A stretch of 64,000 nucleotides of DNA from Picocystis sp. L7 (Eukaryota; Chlorophyta; Picocystophyceae; Picocystales; Picocystaceae). The DNA lies in the NCBI GenBank assembly GCA_020975725.1, contig QXJR01000003.1:1302001-1366000 (forward strand), given 5' to 3'. A program made the translations under genes and the position numbers. How positions within the stretch are numbered: the first letter of the stretch is position 1; each line of letters starts with the position of its first letter. Of the stretch, positions 47,998-58,522 are shown one piece after another. The notes beneath the pieces were generated by a model. The model saw nothing but the letters and a program-made list of their open reading frames with translations, was not told the origin of the DNA and did no database searches.

Positions 47998-48719
47998 GCT
48001 CGCTTCCCGCGCTTTTCACCGCCAATCTGGTGTCGCCGCCGCGTCCTTCCCGCGAAAAATCTGGCGGGAAGGTCCCGCCACTCCGGGAGAACGTTCCCCT
48101 CCTCTCGATTCCGACTCCAGTCCAGTTGCAGTTGGGGAGTGACCCTACAAGTGGTGGGTTGGACTTGTTCCACACCCTCTGGTGGGACGCATGGGACCTG
48201 GGAACAGGTCCATGCCCCACCGTGTACGTGGAGGATGGTAGAGGCTGTGTCCCAGGAAGCGACGATTGGACCCATCCATCCCTCGTGCGTCCGTGTGTTG
48301 GATAAATGCAGGTCCGTGCCATTGCGCCCTCCGGATCCTGCCCATCGGCCTCTTGCTGTGCGCTTCCTTTGCAACCAAGAAAGGAGGAGGGGACCCTGCG
48401 CCTGTGCATCCCACCACGTCCATCACCATGGTTCCTCGGTGGAGAATCTTCTCTCCCGCTTCGCCAACCTGTGCTGTTGCGCCCTCCGAGGATCCGTCTC
48501 CCAACCACCCAACTGTTCCCGTGCTTGACCGGGACCCCCGATCGGACTCCCCCTTCTATTTCTCGGACGAAAGGGAAAGGACGGGGATCGAACCCACCGG
48601 ATCCGACCTCGAAGGTGTCGGCGACGCTTCGTTTCCCGCCAGATCCGACCTCCGATCCGCCTTCCCGCCAGATCTTTCGCGGGAAACCCGGTCCTTTGGC
48701 GCCAACTTTTGCGACGGAT
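47998..48719. promoter_or_regulatory. Bidirectional upstream region with clustered E2F-like sites
   Basis: A 722-bp region between divergent DEP/DUF1769 and TPR genes. It contains TTCCCGCG at 48004, TTCCCGCGAAAA at 48047-48058, GGCGGGAA at 48063-48070, TTTCCCGCC at 48632-48640, TTCCCGCC at 48662-48669, the palindrome TTTCGCGGGAAA at 48675-48686 and TTTGGCGCCAA at 48695-48705. These match the E2F/DP consensus TTTSSCGC in either orientation, with clusters near each start codon. No recognisable coding sequence lies between. Confidence 0.65.
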
Positions 48720-49840
48720 ATGGCGTCTGGAAGCGGCATCAATGGCGGGATCACCGCCTCGGACGGCTTGGAAACGTGGAGCGGAGGAGGTCGAAGGAAC
48801 GACGTGCCCAACGGGATGGACGTGGACCAGCAGCAGAAGTTCACGGTGCGCAAAAAAAGGGAAAAGCAGAGAGGGAAAAGGGCGAGAAAGGGAAGGATAT
48901 TGGACGCGTCGGAGATGCTGACCGTAGGACGAAACGCATGCAGGAATCCAGCTTCCGCGAGTTTGCCAGCCGACCCGAGAACAAGCATCTCATGGATGCA
49001 CACCAGAGGAAGGAGATGAAGAAAGCGATGAGGTTGCAGAGAAAAACACAAGCAGCCAGGTTCCAACAGGTGGTCATGGAAGCGGACTACGAAGCCCAAA
49101 AGAACATCGCGCCCTTCCTGGAATATCGAAGCCTCAAAAGGGTCGTACAGACATTCACCAACGATCCCAACAACGACTTTGGGAAGTGGGCCTGCAATCC
49201 GAGGGTCTTGGAGATGCTTTACAGAGCCAAAGAAGCCATCGACAACGGAACCATGACCGAAGAAGAAGTGGAACACATGATGCTCTCATACATCAAGTCT
49301 GACCAGAACCCAGGGAGAGAAGTGTTCAAAATGAAAACGCAACAGAAAGCGAGGTTGGCCACAGAACAACTTGTGGGTGCACTCAATGAACATTTGGAAG
49401 AGAGGAGAGCTGGAAACGATGCTTACAAGGCCAAGAAGTTCGAGGAAGCCATGCACACGTATCAGAAAGCACTGAGCATTGTGAATCTTGTTGCGGGCAT
49501 GAGCAGCGAGGACCAAAAGGAAATCGATGTGAACAAGGCATCCTGCCTGCTCAACATTGCAGCAGTGCATATTGCAAAGAAAGAGTACGGTTCAGCCATC
49601 CGCAAATGCACGGAGGCCCTGGAGATTGATGACGCGAACATCAAGGGACTCCTCCGAAGGGCGAAAGCGTATGCAGGGAGAAGGGAATTCGAAAAGGCCC
49701 ATGCAGATCTGAGCAAAGTAAAAGACCTCGAACCCTGGAACCTCGAAGCAGAAGAGGTGGGAAGGCATATTCGCACCCTGAAGGCACAAGATGCTGACAA
49801 GGAGAGAGCACTCTATGCTGAGATGTTCTCTTCCGATTGA
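48720..49840 (+). CDS. TPR protein (one intron)
   Basis: Two exons, 48720-48845 and 48944-49840, about 340 residues. Exon 1 encodes a polar head (MASGSGINGGITASDG, with MDVDQQQKFT). Exon 2 encodes a basic helical region (REFASRPENKHLMDAHQRK begins it) and then three TPR repeats at about 210-320 (AGNDAYKAKKFEEAMHTYQ, CLLNIAAVHIAKKEYGSAI, GLLRRAKAYAGRREFEKAH). TPRs mediate protein-protein contacts. This arrangement resembles co-chaperone TPRs of the FKBP/AIP type, but the rest of the protein is unfamiliar. The intron (48846-48943, 98 bp) has GT-AG ends, phase 0, and GCTGAC about 20 nt before the acceptor. The donor GTGCGC is weak, so the junction is fairly but not fully secure. Confidence 0.7.
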
Positions 49841-50870
49841 ACAAATGTTTTGTCAAACTCAAGGCCCAATGTCAGCATCAGTTTGAAGTCTGCGCAGGCA
49901 CCACAGCGTCTCCGACACGCTGATAGTGTTGAACAACTTAAACGGGCTGCAGGAACACTTCTGCAAGCGAACACCGAACTCTTGTAGGGAATGAAATCAA
50001 GATCTCCCCCCTCCTTTCTAGTACTATTCTTCTACTCGAATCACAGAAAACTGAATTTGTATGTCTAACAGCCTCGTATTGGACCACCCTGATGCATCCG
50101 ATGTTTCACAATGCCAGCGAACTGTACAAAGGAGCTGTGTTCACGCATGCCCCTAGCGTCGAGTACGACAGATCATTGGTTGCTGTTCCTGATATTCAAT
50201 CATGCTCCAGCTACCATCACTCTTCCATGCTACCAAATAAGTGTGATCCAGTAGGTAGACCACCCGCGCATTCCGCTTCAAAGCCTGTTTGACTGTACCT
50301 GGAAGCGGAAAAACAATCTCGGGCAATGGTAAAGTGTGCCCATGACATGCGCAGCACCATGCATATGGAGTACAAGGTATTCTACATACAAGTTCTGAAA
50401 AGTAGGTGGGGGTGTTGATGCTTTGCAAGGAAAGACCAACACCTGACTTTCAGAGCCACAGGGGTTTGCTGGTCCAGTTAGTGGATAAGCAACATCAAGT
50501 CTTCGAAAGCAAGGCATCGATGGGGACAAGCCACCCCGATCGATAGAAACAGATTCTGGGCGCGATTTCTAGACATACTAAAAGGAATTGTAAGCTTGTT
50601 GACCCGGTGCAATAATCTGTGCTGGAAGAGTTGCTACATCCAAAGCATACCAAGGGAGAAAAAACATCTGCGTTGGAGGCCAACTTTATGAGCGCTCAAA
50701 AATATCCCCACAAGAAAAGCTTGCTTTATTTCATCCAACAACGTGAGACGTACAACTAGGTGGTTTCACCTACCTGACCATCGACAGTATCTTATTGATC
50801 TGTACATTATTCAAAAAAGTGCTGGGAAGCATGAACGCAGGTACAAAAAGCCAGAATACAAGGCAGAAAC
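49841..50870. other. 1-kb gap between TPR and PLD genes
   Basis: The region between convergent genes is longer than other convergent gaps in the window. A minus-strand frame at about 50153-50340 looks protein-like (see the separate entry). The rest shows nothing recognisable. Confidence 0.45.
50153..50340 (-). CDS. Possible exon of an unrecognised gene
   Basis: The minus-strand frame reads LPLPEIVFPLPGTVKQALK, then VVYLLDHTYLVAWKSDGSW and a stop at 50153. The mix of conserved-looking aromatic and charged residues looks like real protein. A second fragment in another frame just upstream (around 50400-50500, LTGPANPCGSESQVLVFP) could be an earlier exon, with GTATGT as a possible donor near 50390. 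I do not recognise the family. It could equally be a decayed gene. Weakly supported. Confidence 0.25.
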
Positions 50871-53726
50871 TCAAGTGAAAAGACTGCTCCCGACAAAATA
50901 TTCGCTGCTGACTAAGCTAGGCCTCAGGTCTTCATACTTCATGAAGGCAAGTGGGTAAGTAACAAGATGGCCTTTGACCCTCTGAAGATACTCGCTAGCT
51001 CCAGTGAGTGCTTTGGGAAATTCAGAAGGCGACTGTGCTTTCAGAGCGGCTTTGGTAAATATGGTGCTATTCGCAATCCCTGAGAATGCCTGCAGGTAAA
51101 GATTCTCATTGTCTCTAGCTGTCTTGCACCAGGTATCATAAAAGAACGTGTCCGACGTTGGGTCGTCAAGTAATCCCTCGGTCTCTCTTCCCAGCCATCC
51201 TAAGTGCTCGGACATCAACCTGATACGAAGCGAATGGACAAACTCTGAGATACTGTGAAAGCGGCCATTGACTTTGACCTGCTTGGAGGTTCCATACTCA
51301 AGCAGCAAAGCTATCTCACTATCCCGTTCACCCAACAGGCTTCGATCATTGATGTTGGGTGATCCGATGATGGCAGCGGTGTCATCCACAATCATGATCT
51401 TTGAATGGACATAAACTTGACTGGTAGTAGGTTTTCCATTTCCCGAGAGGTGACCAAATGTCCGTAAGCCACAGACGGAAATATAATCCTCTGGATTGCC
51501 ACCACAGGCTTTGACCCCCTCTAACAATGAGCTTCCGCCTCTTGAAAGGGTCTGGAATTGCCAGTGCATGATTGCCCTGTACGTGGTCCCAGCGCTGTCT
51601 AGTATTCCTCCGGGGAATCCTGGCTCCAATGGGATCAGGATGAAAATCTTAAATCTCTCCTTTGCCTCCACAGCTCGCATCAGCCTTTTTCTCAAGGCCT
51701 GAAGAATACGGTTCTTCACATCTGAGTTGCCTTGTTCACCTGACACAAAAAACTGGTTTTCGATGTAGATAAAATTCTGAGACTCTTCAATCAAAGCCAA
51801 GTAAGCTTTGTAGATGCTGGTCTCTTCCCTTCGCGGACAGCCAATGGACCACTGCCCTACCGAACGCAAAACCTGACAGTAAACACGGTGGCGGTCCTCC
51901 GTGCGTGTGGGACCCAAAGCAATGTCAAAAAGGTTTGCCACTTTTTCATTTCCTTCACGTATGCTTTCCTGCGCAACTGGTGACTGTTCTGGTGTCAGCC
52001 CTTCCACGTACGAACCCTCGAGGTCGTGCCTGTTTTCCAAAACGGTAAGGTCAGGCAGTGTCTGCCACGGAACAAGGAGTGGCTGGTGAGCTTCTGCAGC
52101 CATAGTATGTACAGCAAAATTCCAGCACTGGACAAAGTGCCTGGCCACATCCAATGCAGGAAGCCCCCAAACTGCACAATGAACATCATGCCAAGGCATA
52201 CGTGGGATCTGGGTCCGATCAAACACATCCTCCATTGGGCGGTCCCAGGAAGTGGGTTCGATCACTCTGGGGTTGTAATAGTCCAATCCTGGCCACACCT
52301 GTCCGTCAACATCATCCAACTTATGATTACTTGTATCAAAGCGACCAAAGCATAGATCAAGGCCACCAACGAATGCAATACTGTTGTCAATTGCCACGAT
52401 CTTCTCGTGATGGCTCCAAAGCTGGGCAGACGTGACATTCCCATCCGGGTGGCGCACAACGTGGATGTTTTCATGGTCAAGCAATTGTTTCATGTACTCA
52501 GACTTCAACGACATAGCTAGGGTCACCTCCTTATACATCAAGATGTAGACCTGAACTCCTCCATTGGCTCTTTCATTCAGAAGCTCCCTTAGCGTATCAC
52601 GCTTCATGTAGGGCCGTCGTAAGCACAGCTCTGGACAAACCCACCAGCCAGCAATAAAGATCTGGTGTGATGCCTCTTCAATGGCATTAGCAATGGCTGC
52701 AAAAGCATCCTCGGCATCCACAAACCATTTGCTAAGGGCCCCTGTGGAAGGCGACCGTGGAGGGGCAAACGAACCGTGACGCGATGGTGAGCACCATCCC
52801 GTCTCCTGCCGCGAAATTTCGTTGATGGAAGCTGCCCAATTGTAGGTGTCTCTTGCTCGTTTCGTTCTGAGCAAAACTTTTTTGTACCCGCAGGTGACAA
52901 GGATAGTATATTGGTCCTGTATCCAAGCACAGCGTTTTTGGAAGATGCTTTCTGATGGCAGAGCATCAAACACAACTACCTCTATAGGATGGTTTCCCGG
53001 TCTCGCAGCACTTCTAGACGTGTAGAAGGCCAGGAATCCTGGCTTGAGGACAGCCCACACCCTCACCCAGTTTTTCCTGAAAGTAGCCATCATACCCGTG
53101 CAAGGTCCACACGCATCTCTTTTGTTGGTGGTGGAGACGAACACGTTCCCTTCTTCAATTCTCTCTCCATATTCCCTGGCAAACGACATGCGACTGACTC
53201 TCAGGAAATCTTTGACCTGCGGCAGCACTACATAGCTAGGGTCAAGGATCTCTTTCATACAATCCATGACGAAGTGCTCTTCGTCTTCTCTCCGGAACAC
53301 TCCTTTGAGGGTTTCAGCTTTGAGTGCAGGCAGCTCTTGCACGCCGTCTTCTCCTTCCGATTCCGGAAGCAATGCACGCAGTTCCATACCTGTGAGTTCG
53401 TCCACGCGTTGCAGTGCACCTTGGGCTTTCCGGAGCGCCTTTTCTCCGAATTTCTGCACCCTTTCTTCGAGGCAGATCGTCTTGAGCGCCCAGTGCAGCT
53501 TCAAGAACTGCACCAAGTCCTTGTGTATGGTCCAGGTGTGGTCCCTGCATCGCAAGCGCACCACATACACGCGATATTCCAATCCGATCAAGGTGCGTGC
53601 TTCGGTCACGCCTTCCACGTGGAAGCGCACGTTCGCGCCTACGAACACGTCATGCAGTTCTTCTCCCTCCAAGTCATCTTCCACGCGCGTGGGAAGCAAT
53701 GGAACGCCGTCGCGTCGGCCGTGCAT
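50871..53726 (-). CDS. Phospholipase D with PX and PH domains (PLD-zeta type)
   Basis: About 951 residues. PX-PH PLDs hydrolyse phosphatidylcholine to phosphatidic acid and choline at membranes and are activated by phosphoinositides. Seen here: a PX-like region at about 45-115 (LIGLEYRVYVVRLRCRDHTW), a PH domain at about 230-340 (KNWVRVWAVLKPGFLAFY), HKD motif 1 at His440, Lys442 and Asp447 (HHEKIVAID), and HKD motif 2 at His774, Lys776 and Asp781 (HSKIMIVDD), with ENQFFVSG between. This is the PLD-zeta/animal PLD1-2 architecture; C2-type plant PLDs lack PX and PH. The start at 53726 is the first ATG; the frame is open further but begins at a GTG and enters the minisatellite flank. Confidence 0.93.
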   Translation of the reverse strand: MHGRRDGVPLLPTRVEDDLEGEELHDVFVGANVRFHVEGVTEARTLIGLEYRVYVVRLRCRDHTWTIHKDLVQFLKLHWALKTICLEERVQKFGEKALRKAQGALQRVDELTGMELRALLPESEGEDGVQELPALKAETLKGVFRREDEEHFVMDCMKEILDPSYVVLPQVKDFLRVSRMSFAREYGERIEEGNVFVSTTNKRDACGPCTGMMATFRKNWVRVWAVLKPGFLAFYTSRSAARPGNHPIEVVVFDALPSESIFQKRCAWIQDQYTILVTCGYKKVLLRTKRARDTYNWAASINEISRQETGWCSPSRHGSFAPPRSPSTGALSKWFVDAEDAFAAIANAIEEASHQIFIAGWWVCPELCLRRPYMKRDTLRELLNERANGGVQVYILMYKEVTLAMSLKSEYMKQLLDHENIHVVRHPDGNVTSAQLWSHHEKIVAIDNSIAFVGGLDLCFGRFDTSNHKLDDVDGQVWPGLDYYNPRVIEPTSWDRPMEDVFDRTQIPRMPWHDVHCAVWGLPALDVARHFVQCWNFAVHTMAAEAHQPLLVPWQTLPDLTVLENRHDLEGSYVEGLTPEQSPVAQESIREGNEKVANLFDIALGPTRTEDRHRVYCQVLRSVGQWSIGCPRREETSIYKAYLALIEESQNFIYIENQFFVSGEQGNSDVKNRILQALRKRLMRAVEAKERFKIFILIPLEPGFPGGILDSAGTTYRAIMHWQFQTLSRGGSSLLEGVKACGGNPEDYISVCGLRTFGHLSGNGKPTTSQVYVHSKIMIVDDTAAIIGSPNINDRSLLGERDSEIALLLEYGTSKQVKVNGRFHSISEFVHSLRIRLMSEHLGWLGRETEGLLDDPTSDTFFYDTWCKTARDNENLYLQAFSGIANSTIFTKAALKAQSPSEFPKALTGASEYLQRVKGHLVTYPLAFMKYEDLRPSLVSSEYFVGSSLFT

Positions 53727-53808
53727 CGATCGAAGCGCGGCGCGATGCGCATCGCCGAACGCGAAATGACGAGCGAAATGGACGTCGTCGCCATCGTTCC
53801 TTTCGAAC

Positions 53809-54415
53809 CCGAGACGAATTCCCTTTCGAAACCACACGGAGTTGCCTTTCGATCGAAGGAAGAGGGACCTTACGAACCCGGATCGAGTTTCCCAACGGTC
53901 GAAGGCATCGGGTTCGAAACCACAGGGGGTTCCCTTTCGATCGAAGGAAGAGGGACCTTACGAACCCGGATCGAGTTTCCCAACGGTCGAAGGCATCGGG
54001 TTCGAAACCACAGGGGGTTCCCTTTCGATCGAAGGAAGAGGGACCTTACGAACCCGGAACGAGGTTCCCAACGGTCGAAGGCATCGGGTTCGAAACCACA
54101 GGGGGTTCCCTTTCGATCGAAGGAAGAGGGACCTTACGAACCCGGATCGAGTTTCCCAACGGTCGAAGGCATCGGGTTCGAAACCACAGGGGGTTCCCTT
54201 TCGATCGAAGGAAGAGGGACCTTACGAACCCGGATCGAGTTTCCCAACGGTCGAAGGCATCGGGTTCGAAACCACAGGGGGTTCCCTTTCGATCGAAGGA
54301 AGAGGGACCTTACGAACCCGGATCGAGTTTCCCAACGGTCGAAGGCATCGGGTTCGAAACCACAGGGGGTTCCCTTTCGATCGAAGGAAGAGGGACCTTT
54401 CGAACCCGGAGTGCC
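53809..54415. repeat. 88-bp minisatellite upstream of PLD
   Basis: GGCATCGGG recurs at 53904, 53992, 54080, 54168, 54256 and 54344, an exact 88-bp spacing, with a partial first unit from about 53809. Copies are nearly identical. Each contains CTTTCGATCGAAGGAAGAGGG, CGAACCCGGATCGAGTTTCC and GGTTCGAAACCACAGGG. Because 88 is not a multiple of 3, the same peptides appear in all three frames, so the open frames across it are not genes. It begins about 85 bp upstream of the PLD ATG. Confidence 0.97.
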
Positions 54416-56002
54416 ATTGGTCCGTGTGGGAAGAGAGGTGGACGGGATGGACAAGAATCTCCATCTTTAGCATGCGAGGGAAGAAGGTCGGTTGGAGATG
54501 CATGTTGATCCGTTCGAGAAGCAATGACGGCTTCGGATCCGGGACGAATGTGCCTTTCCATTGAAACACACCCATTCCAATGTGGGTGTGTGTTCATGCG
54601 AGATGAGCGAGATTCGAAGGAGTCGAGCACTTGGATGGGTCCGGCGTAGAAAGACAATCCATGGACCATCCAACACCCGTGCCTGTGGAAGCGAACCACA
54701 CGACGTGATGCAAGACGAGCCTCGACGATCCTTCTTGGCACCGGCCATTTCGAATACGATGCACAAGTAGGGGAACGGGTGCAAAGCATCGAGTTGCCAG
54801 CGTTCCCCCTTCCACCCAAGCTAGCTCCTCCAAGCCACCACCCCATCCGGACGAACCACGAGGTTCGTTCGACGCTTTCCCAAGGTCCGTGCGGGCTTTT
54901 GGATGGCATCGACCAAGAGTTTGGCTCGCGAGCTGCTCGTCACGCTCGAACGACGGTTGGTGCCGCGGACGACGGACGTACGGAAACGCTACAGGGGCGG
55001 TAGCTTTCGGGCGCGACGGTTCTCGCCCAACCCTGGCTTCCCTTCCTCTGCGGTGTCTGGGCGCGTGTCCCCGGGCGCGGGAGGACGACACCAGGAAGGA
55101 CATCGACGGGGTCGGTGGAACGAGGGGAAGAGGAACGTGTGCCGCGGAGGACGATGGGGGGACGAGACCGGGTCCACATTCTCGGAGGAGCGGTTTCCCT
55201 CAAGCGTCCCTTCGGACCGATCCACCCCCGAAGCCATCGCACCGACCGTCCGATGTGCGGTACGTCGACAGATTCGATCCATCGACGGTGGAGAGACGTC
55301 CGGGGTCTCGTCCCCGTCCAGTCTGTCCCGAGGGGGGCTCCTGCTTCCCTCGGGGAAGGAGGATCTGGACCGTCGATGTATCCGAGAACGTCCCCCAGCC
55401 CCATCTGCACCGTCCAAGGATCCTTCCTTTTTTCTCTTTTTCGGGCCTCGATCCCGGGCGCCGCCTCTACCCGTCCCCCCCGAACCCCCTTCCTCCACGC
55501 CCACCGTCCAACCCTCCTCCTTCCCCCCGCATCCCTCGCCCCGTTTCCCCGCCCTCCACCATCGCCCGCGGAGCACCCCGTCCTCCGCGCATCCGTCCGT
55601 CGTCCCCTCCCTTGCCCCTCGCCCGTCCCTTACTCTCCCTCGCCTTCGCCCATCCCCCGCGGAGCCTTCCCTTCCCCTGAACCCCTCCACTTAACTTTTC
55701 TCGGTCGAAGAGCACGTGCTCGGCCATTTCGAAGCGTGCGTGCTCGTGCGCGCACGCACTTGGCGGCACCTGGAGCGCAACGAACGCGAAGCTGGGGAGC
55801 TGCGACGGCTTCCGAACACCGATCGAGACCCGTGGCAGGCCTGTGGCGCCTCGGAAGAGCCGCGGAAGCGGCGAAGGCCGAGCACGCGAGCAAAGCACGA
55901 GGCATGACCGCCACGGACCGAGGCGCGATCGCGTGACTGCGGAAGCAGGAGAGCGACCTCGAGGCGTGTTCGCCGACGAATCGGACGACACCGAACGTGA
56001 AC
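54416..56002. other. 1.6-kb gap between the minisatellite and WNK
   Basis: Contains a possible two-exon gene (54903-55907; separate entry). 55430-55700 is strongly pyrimidine-rich and low complexity on the plus strand. Long frames on both strands there are Pro/Arg/Ser-rich artefacts of that composition. Confidence 0.45.
54903..55907 (+). CDS. Possible two-exon small protein
   Basis: Exon 1 would start at the ATG at 54903 (MASTKSLARELLVTLERRLV) and end at a GT near 55006. The intervening 55,010-55,710 stretch is pyrimidine-rich and ends with CTTAAC and TTTTCTCG before an AG near 55708. Exon 2 (to the stop at 55907) reads HVLGHFEACVLVRARTW, then RHLERNEREAGELRRLP. The helical, Arg/Glu-rich sequence and a stop after about 65 codons look plausible for a small mitochondrial LYR/FMC1-like assembly factor. 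That similarity is only an impression. Exact junctions are not fixed and a middle exon may be missing. Confidence 0.3.
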
Positions 56003-58522
56003 ATGACCGACTCGGCCAAGAGCTCGCGGACGGACCTGGACAGCGAACCCTCCAGCGAAGAAGGTCCGCAGCACGTGTACACACAAGGCGTGGTGCGCCG
56101 AGTGGATCCCAAAAGCCAAGAGAACGAGACGGAACACGTCGTCGGTGCCAACGAAGACGACTCGGGAATCGTCGAATGGGATCCCACCAATCGATACTGT
56201 CGGGTACGTGATCCAACGAACGCGTGGGACGGTGATCCACGCGGGGACGCCTGCCACGAGAGGGCAAAAGGAAACAACGCGTGCATGCGATCCCTCGAAC
56301 GTGCGGAAATGCAAGACGCCGAGGCGATCGGGAGGAGGGGAAGCGAGGGCGCGAACGCCGAGCCACGGATGGATACGGCGGCGGTGGAACGAAGGATCGC
56401 CCAGGTGTGGGAGCGAGCCGTGCTTTCTTGCTAACCTTCCTGCCTCGCTTTTCGGGGCTGCCTCCCTCTCCAGTACGACGAGATCCTCGGAAGAGGGGCA
56501 TACAAGACCGTCTTCAAGGCGTTCGATGAACACCTGGGGATCGAAGTCGCGTGGAATCAGGTCCATGTGGATGAGCTGGTGACCAGCAAAGAGGACAGGG
56601 AAAGGCTCTTCCGGGAAGTGGAGATGCTGGAATCTATACACCACAAGAACATCATGAAAATCTATGCCTCGTGGGTGGACAAGAAGAAACACAACATCAA
56701 CTTCATCACTGAAATGTTCACGTCAGGCACGCTGAGGCAGTTTCGCAAGAGGCACAAATACCTCGAGTTGAAAGCTCTGAAGTGTTGGTCCAGGCAGATC
56801 TTGAGGGGGCTGCTGTACCTCCACGGGCGCACCCCTCCCATCATCCACCGCGATCTCAAGTGCGACAACATTTTCGTGAACGGAAACACGGGAGAGGTGA
56901 AGATTGGAGATCTTGGCCTGGCCTGCTTGATGAAAGTCGGCCAGAGCACGGCGCACAGTGTGTTGGGTACGCCAGAGTTCATGGCCCCAGAACTGTACGA
57001 GGAGAATTACGACGAGCGCGTCGATGTGTATGCATTTGGCATGTGCTTGCTAGAGCTGTTGACCTGCGAGTACCCCTATGCAGAATGTGCCAATGCTGCC
57101 CAGGTGTTTAGGAAAGTCTCGGCTGGAAAGCTTCCTTCCTCTATATCAAAGGTTACGGATCCACAAGCAAGGAAATTTGTGGAGTCGTGCTTGGCTCCCG
57201 TGGACATAAGGATGTCGGTTCACGAGCTGTTAGAGAGCAAGTTCTTGGAGGAGTCAGAGAGTGGTGTGGAGGGCAAGCCGATCCACATGTTGAGGGATAA
57301 CGAGAGAGATGCAGAGGTGCCGGAGTCAGAAGGGCTGCAGGAAGGCCCTGAATCTCCATCGCGTTTGTCCACGAGCGACGACGGCCACACGAGGGTTCGC
57401 CAGTGTCGTGTCCGCGTGCGTCCCAATGAAGATGGAACGCTCACCCTACGCCTCAAAATATGTGATGCAGAGGGCTGCACCAAGACCATCGAGTTCCAGT
57501 ACGACCATGAGACCGATACCTCCGAAGGGGTGGCGGGAGAGATGGTGAGTGAGTTCGGCTTGTCTGAAGAAGATGTCCCCGCTATAGCGCTCGAAATTGA
57601 GAAGGAACTGGACTTTCTTAGCCATGAGATGGAGCACAATCATGAGGGGTACATGGACATACTGAAAAGGCAGTTTTCTTCTGCCTCGATGGACTTCGCG
57701 GCTCGGTCCAGGGAAGCATCCCCAACCCCACGGGAGAAGTCGCCAAAAGTGACCGACTTGGAGGGTCCCAAGAGCCCACACCATGCCCATCAGCAGGAAC
57801 CGGAAACTACCAAAGACGATACAAGTGAACATGAAGAGGGCACGATGAGCATGCAGGGATCGGGACTTGAACCTATCCCGGAGACGGGGACGATGACCTC
57901 CATGGCCGATCCTTTGCCTGGAAAGGATTCAAATATTGTGCGCCATGAACTGGAGAGGCAGCCGTCCTTGGCAGATCAGATTGAGAAGAAGCGAAAGGTT
58001 CTGGAGTTGTTTGAACGTGATAAGATTTTGGAGTTTGAGGATCTGATGCGCCGCGAAGAAGAAGAGTTTAAGCAACAACAAGAAGCTCGTCGTTTGGAAT
58101 TTGAGAGAGAATTAGAACGGCAGCGGCATGAGATCATCATGAAGGCTTTGCAGGTGGGCACTGCAATGGAATCGACCATCCGCGAGTCTGAATCAGGTGA
58201 GGTTGGAGTCCAGCAAGAAAAAGAGTGCACATCCCCTGTGCCAGTTGTCAGCGAAGAGCCCCAAGTGTGTCCAGTCAGCTTGGCAAGGGACGCTTCTGAC
58301 TTGCAATCGGTGGGGATTGTGGAGGACAAACTTGTTGATTCTTTTTCAAACGTGTCAGTGACGGAAACAGGCAAGAAAGATACTGAAAAAGCCGAGCGTT
58401 TGAAGCTCAAAATGCTGGAGATGGAGGCTAAGGCTCTCCAGGGCTTAGGGAAGGGCTCTGGTTCTGTTTCTTCCATGAGGGATTCGTCCTCCAAGCGTAG
58501 TGCACACCCCACCCGTGCCTAA
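56003..58522 (+). CDS. WNK-family serine/threonine kinase (one intron)
   Basis: Two exons, 56003-56203 and 56474-58522, about 749 residues. WNK (with no lysine K) kinases control ion transport and, in plants, flowering and stress responses. Seen here: the joined start of the kinase domain WDPTNRYCR-YDEILGRGAYK, with the WNK catalytic Lys in the glycine loop (Lys78); AWNQ where other kinases have the AxK lysine; HRDLKCDN at His192-Asn199; DLG at 213-215; and GTPEFMAPELY. An OSR1_C-like domain follows at about 375-440 (LTLRLKICDAEG), then a coiled coil (about 560-620). The intron (56204-56473, 270 bp) has GTACGT donor, CTCCAG acceptor, phase 0, and GCTAAC branch motif. AATAAA at 58522. Confidence 0.93.

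Noticed and set aside
48585-48605. GGGATCGAACCC as a tRNA T-arm on the minus strand
   Set aside because: The stem needs wobble pairs and no matching acceptor, D or anticodon arm exists within reach in either order. It belongs to the GATCGA-rich promoter words.
53597-54564. Long frames repeating SKASGSKPQGVPFRSKEEG in three registers
   Set aside because: They are one 88-bp minisatellite read in all frames because 88 is not divisible by 3. Not a gene.
55430-55700. Long Pro/Ser-rich frames on both strands
   Set aside because: They come from a pyrimidine-rich low-complexity tract and have no domain content.
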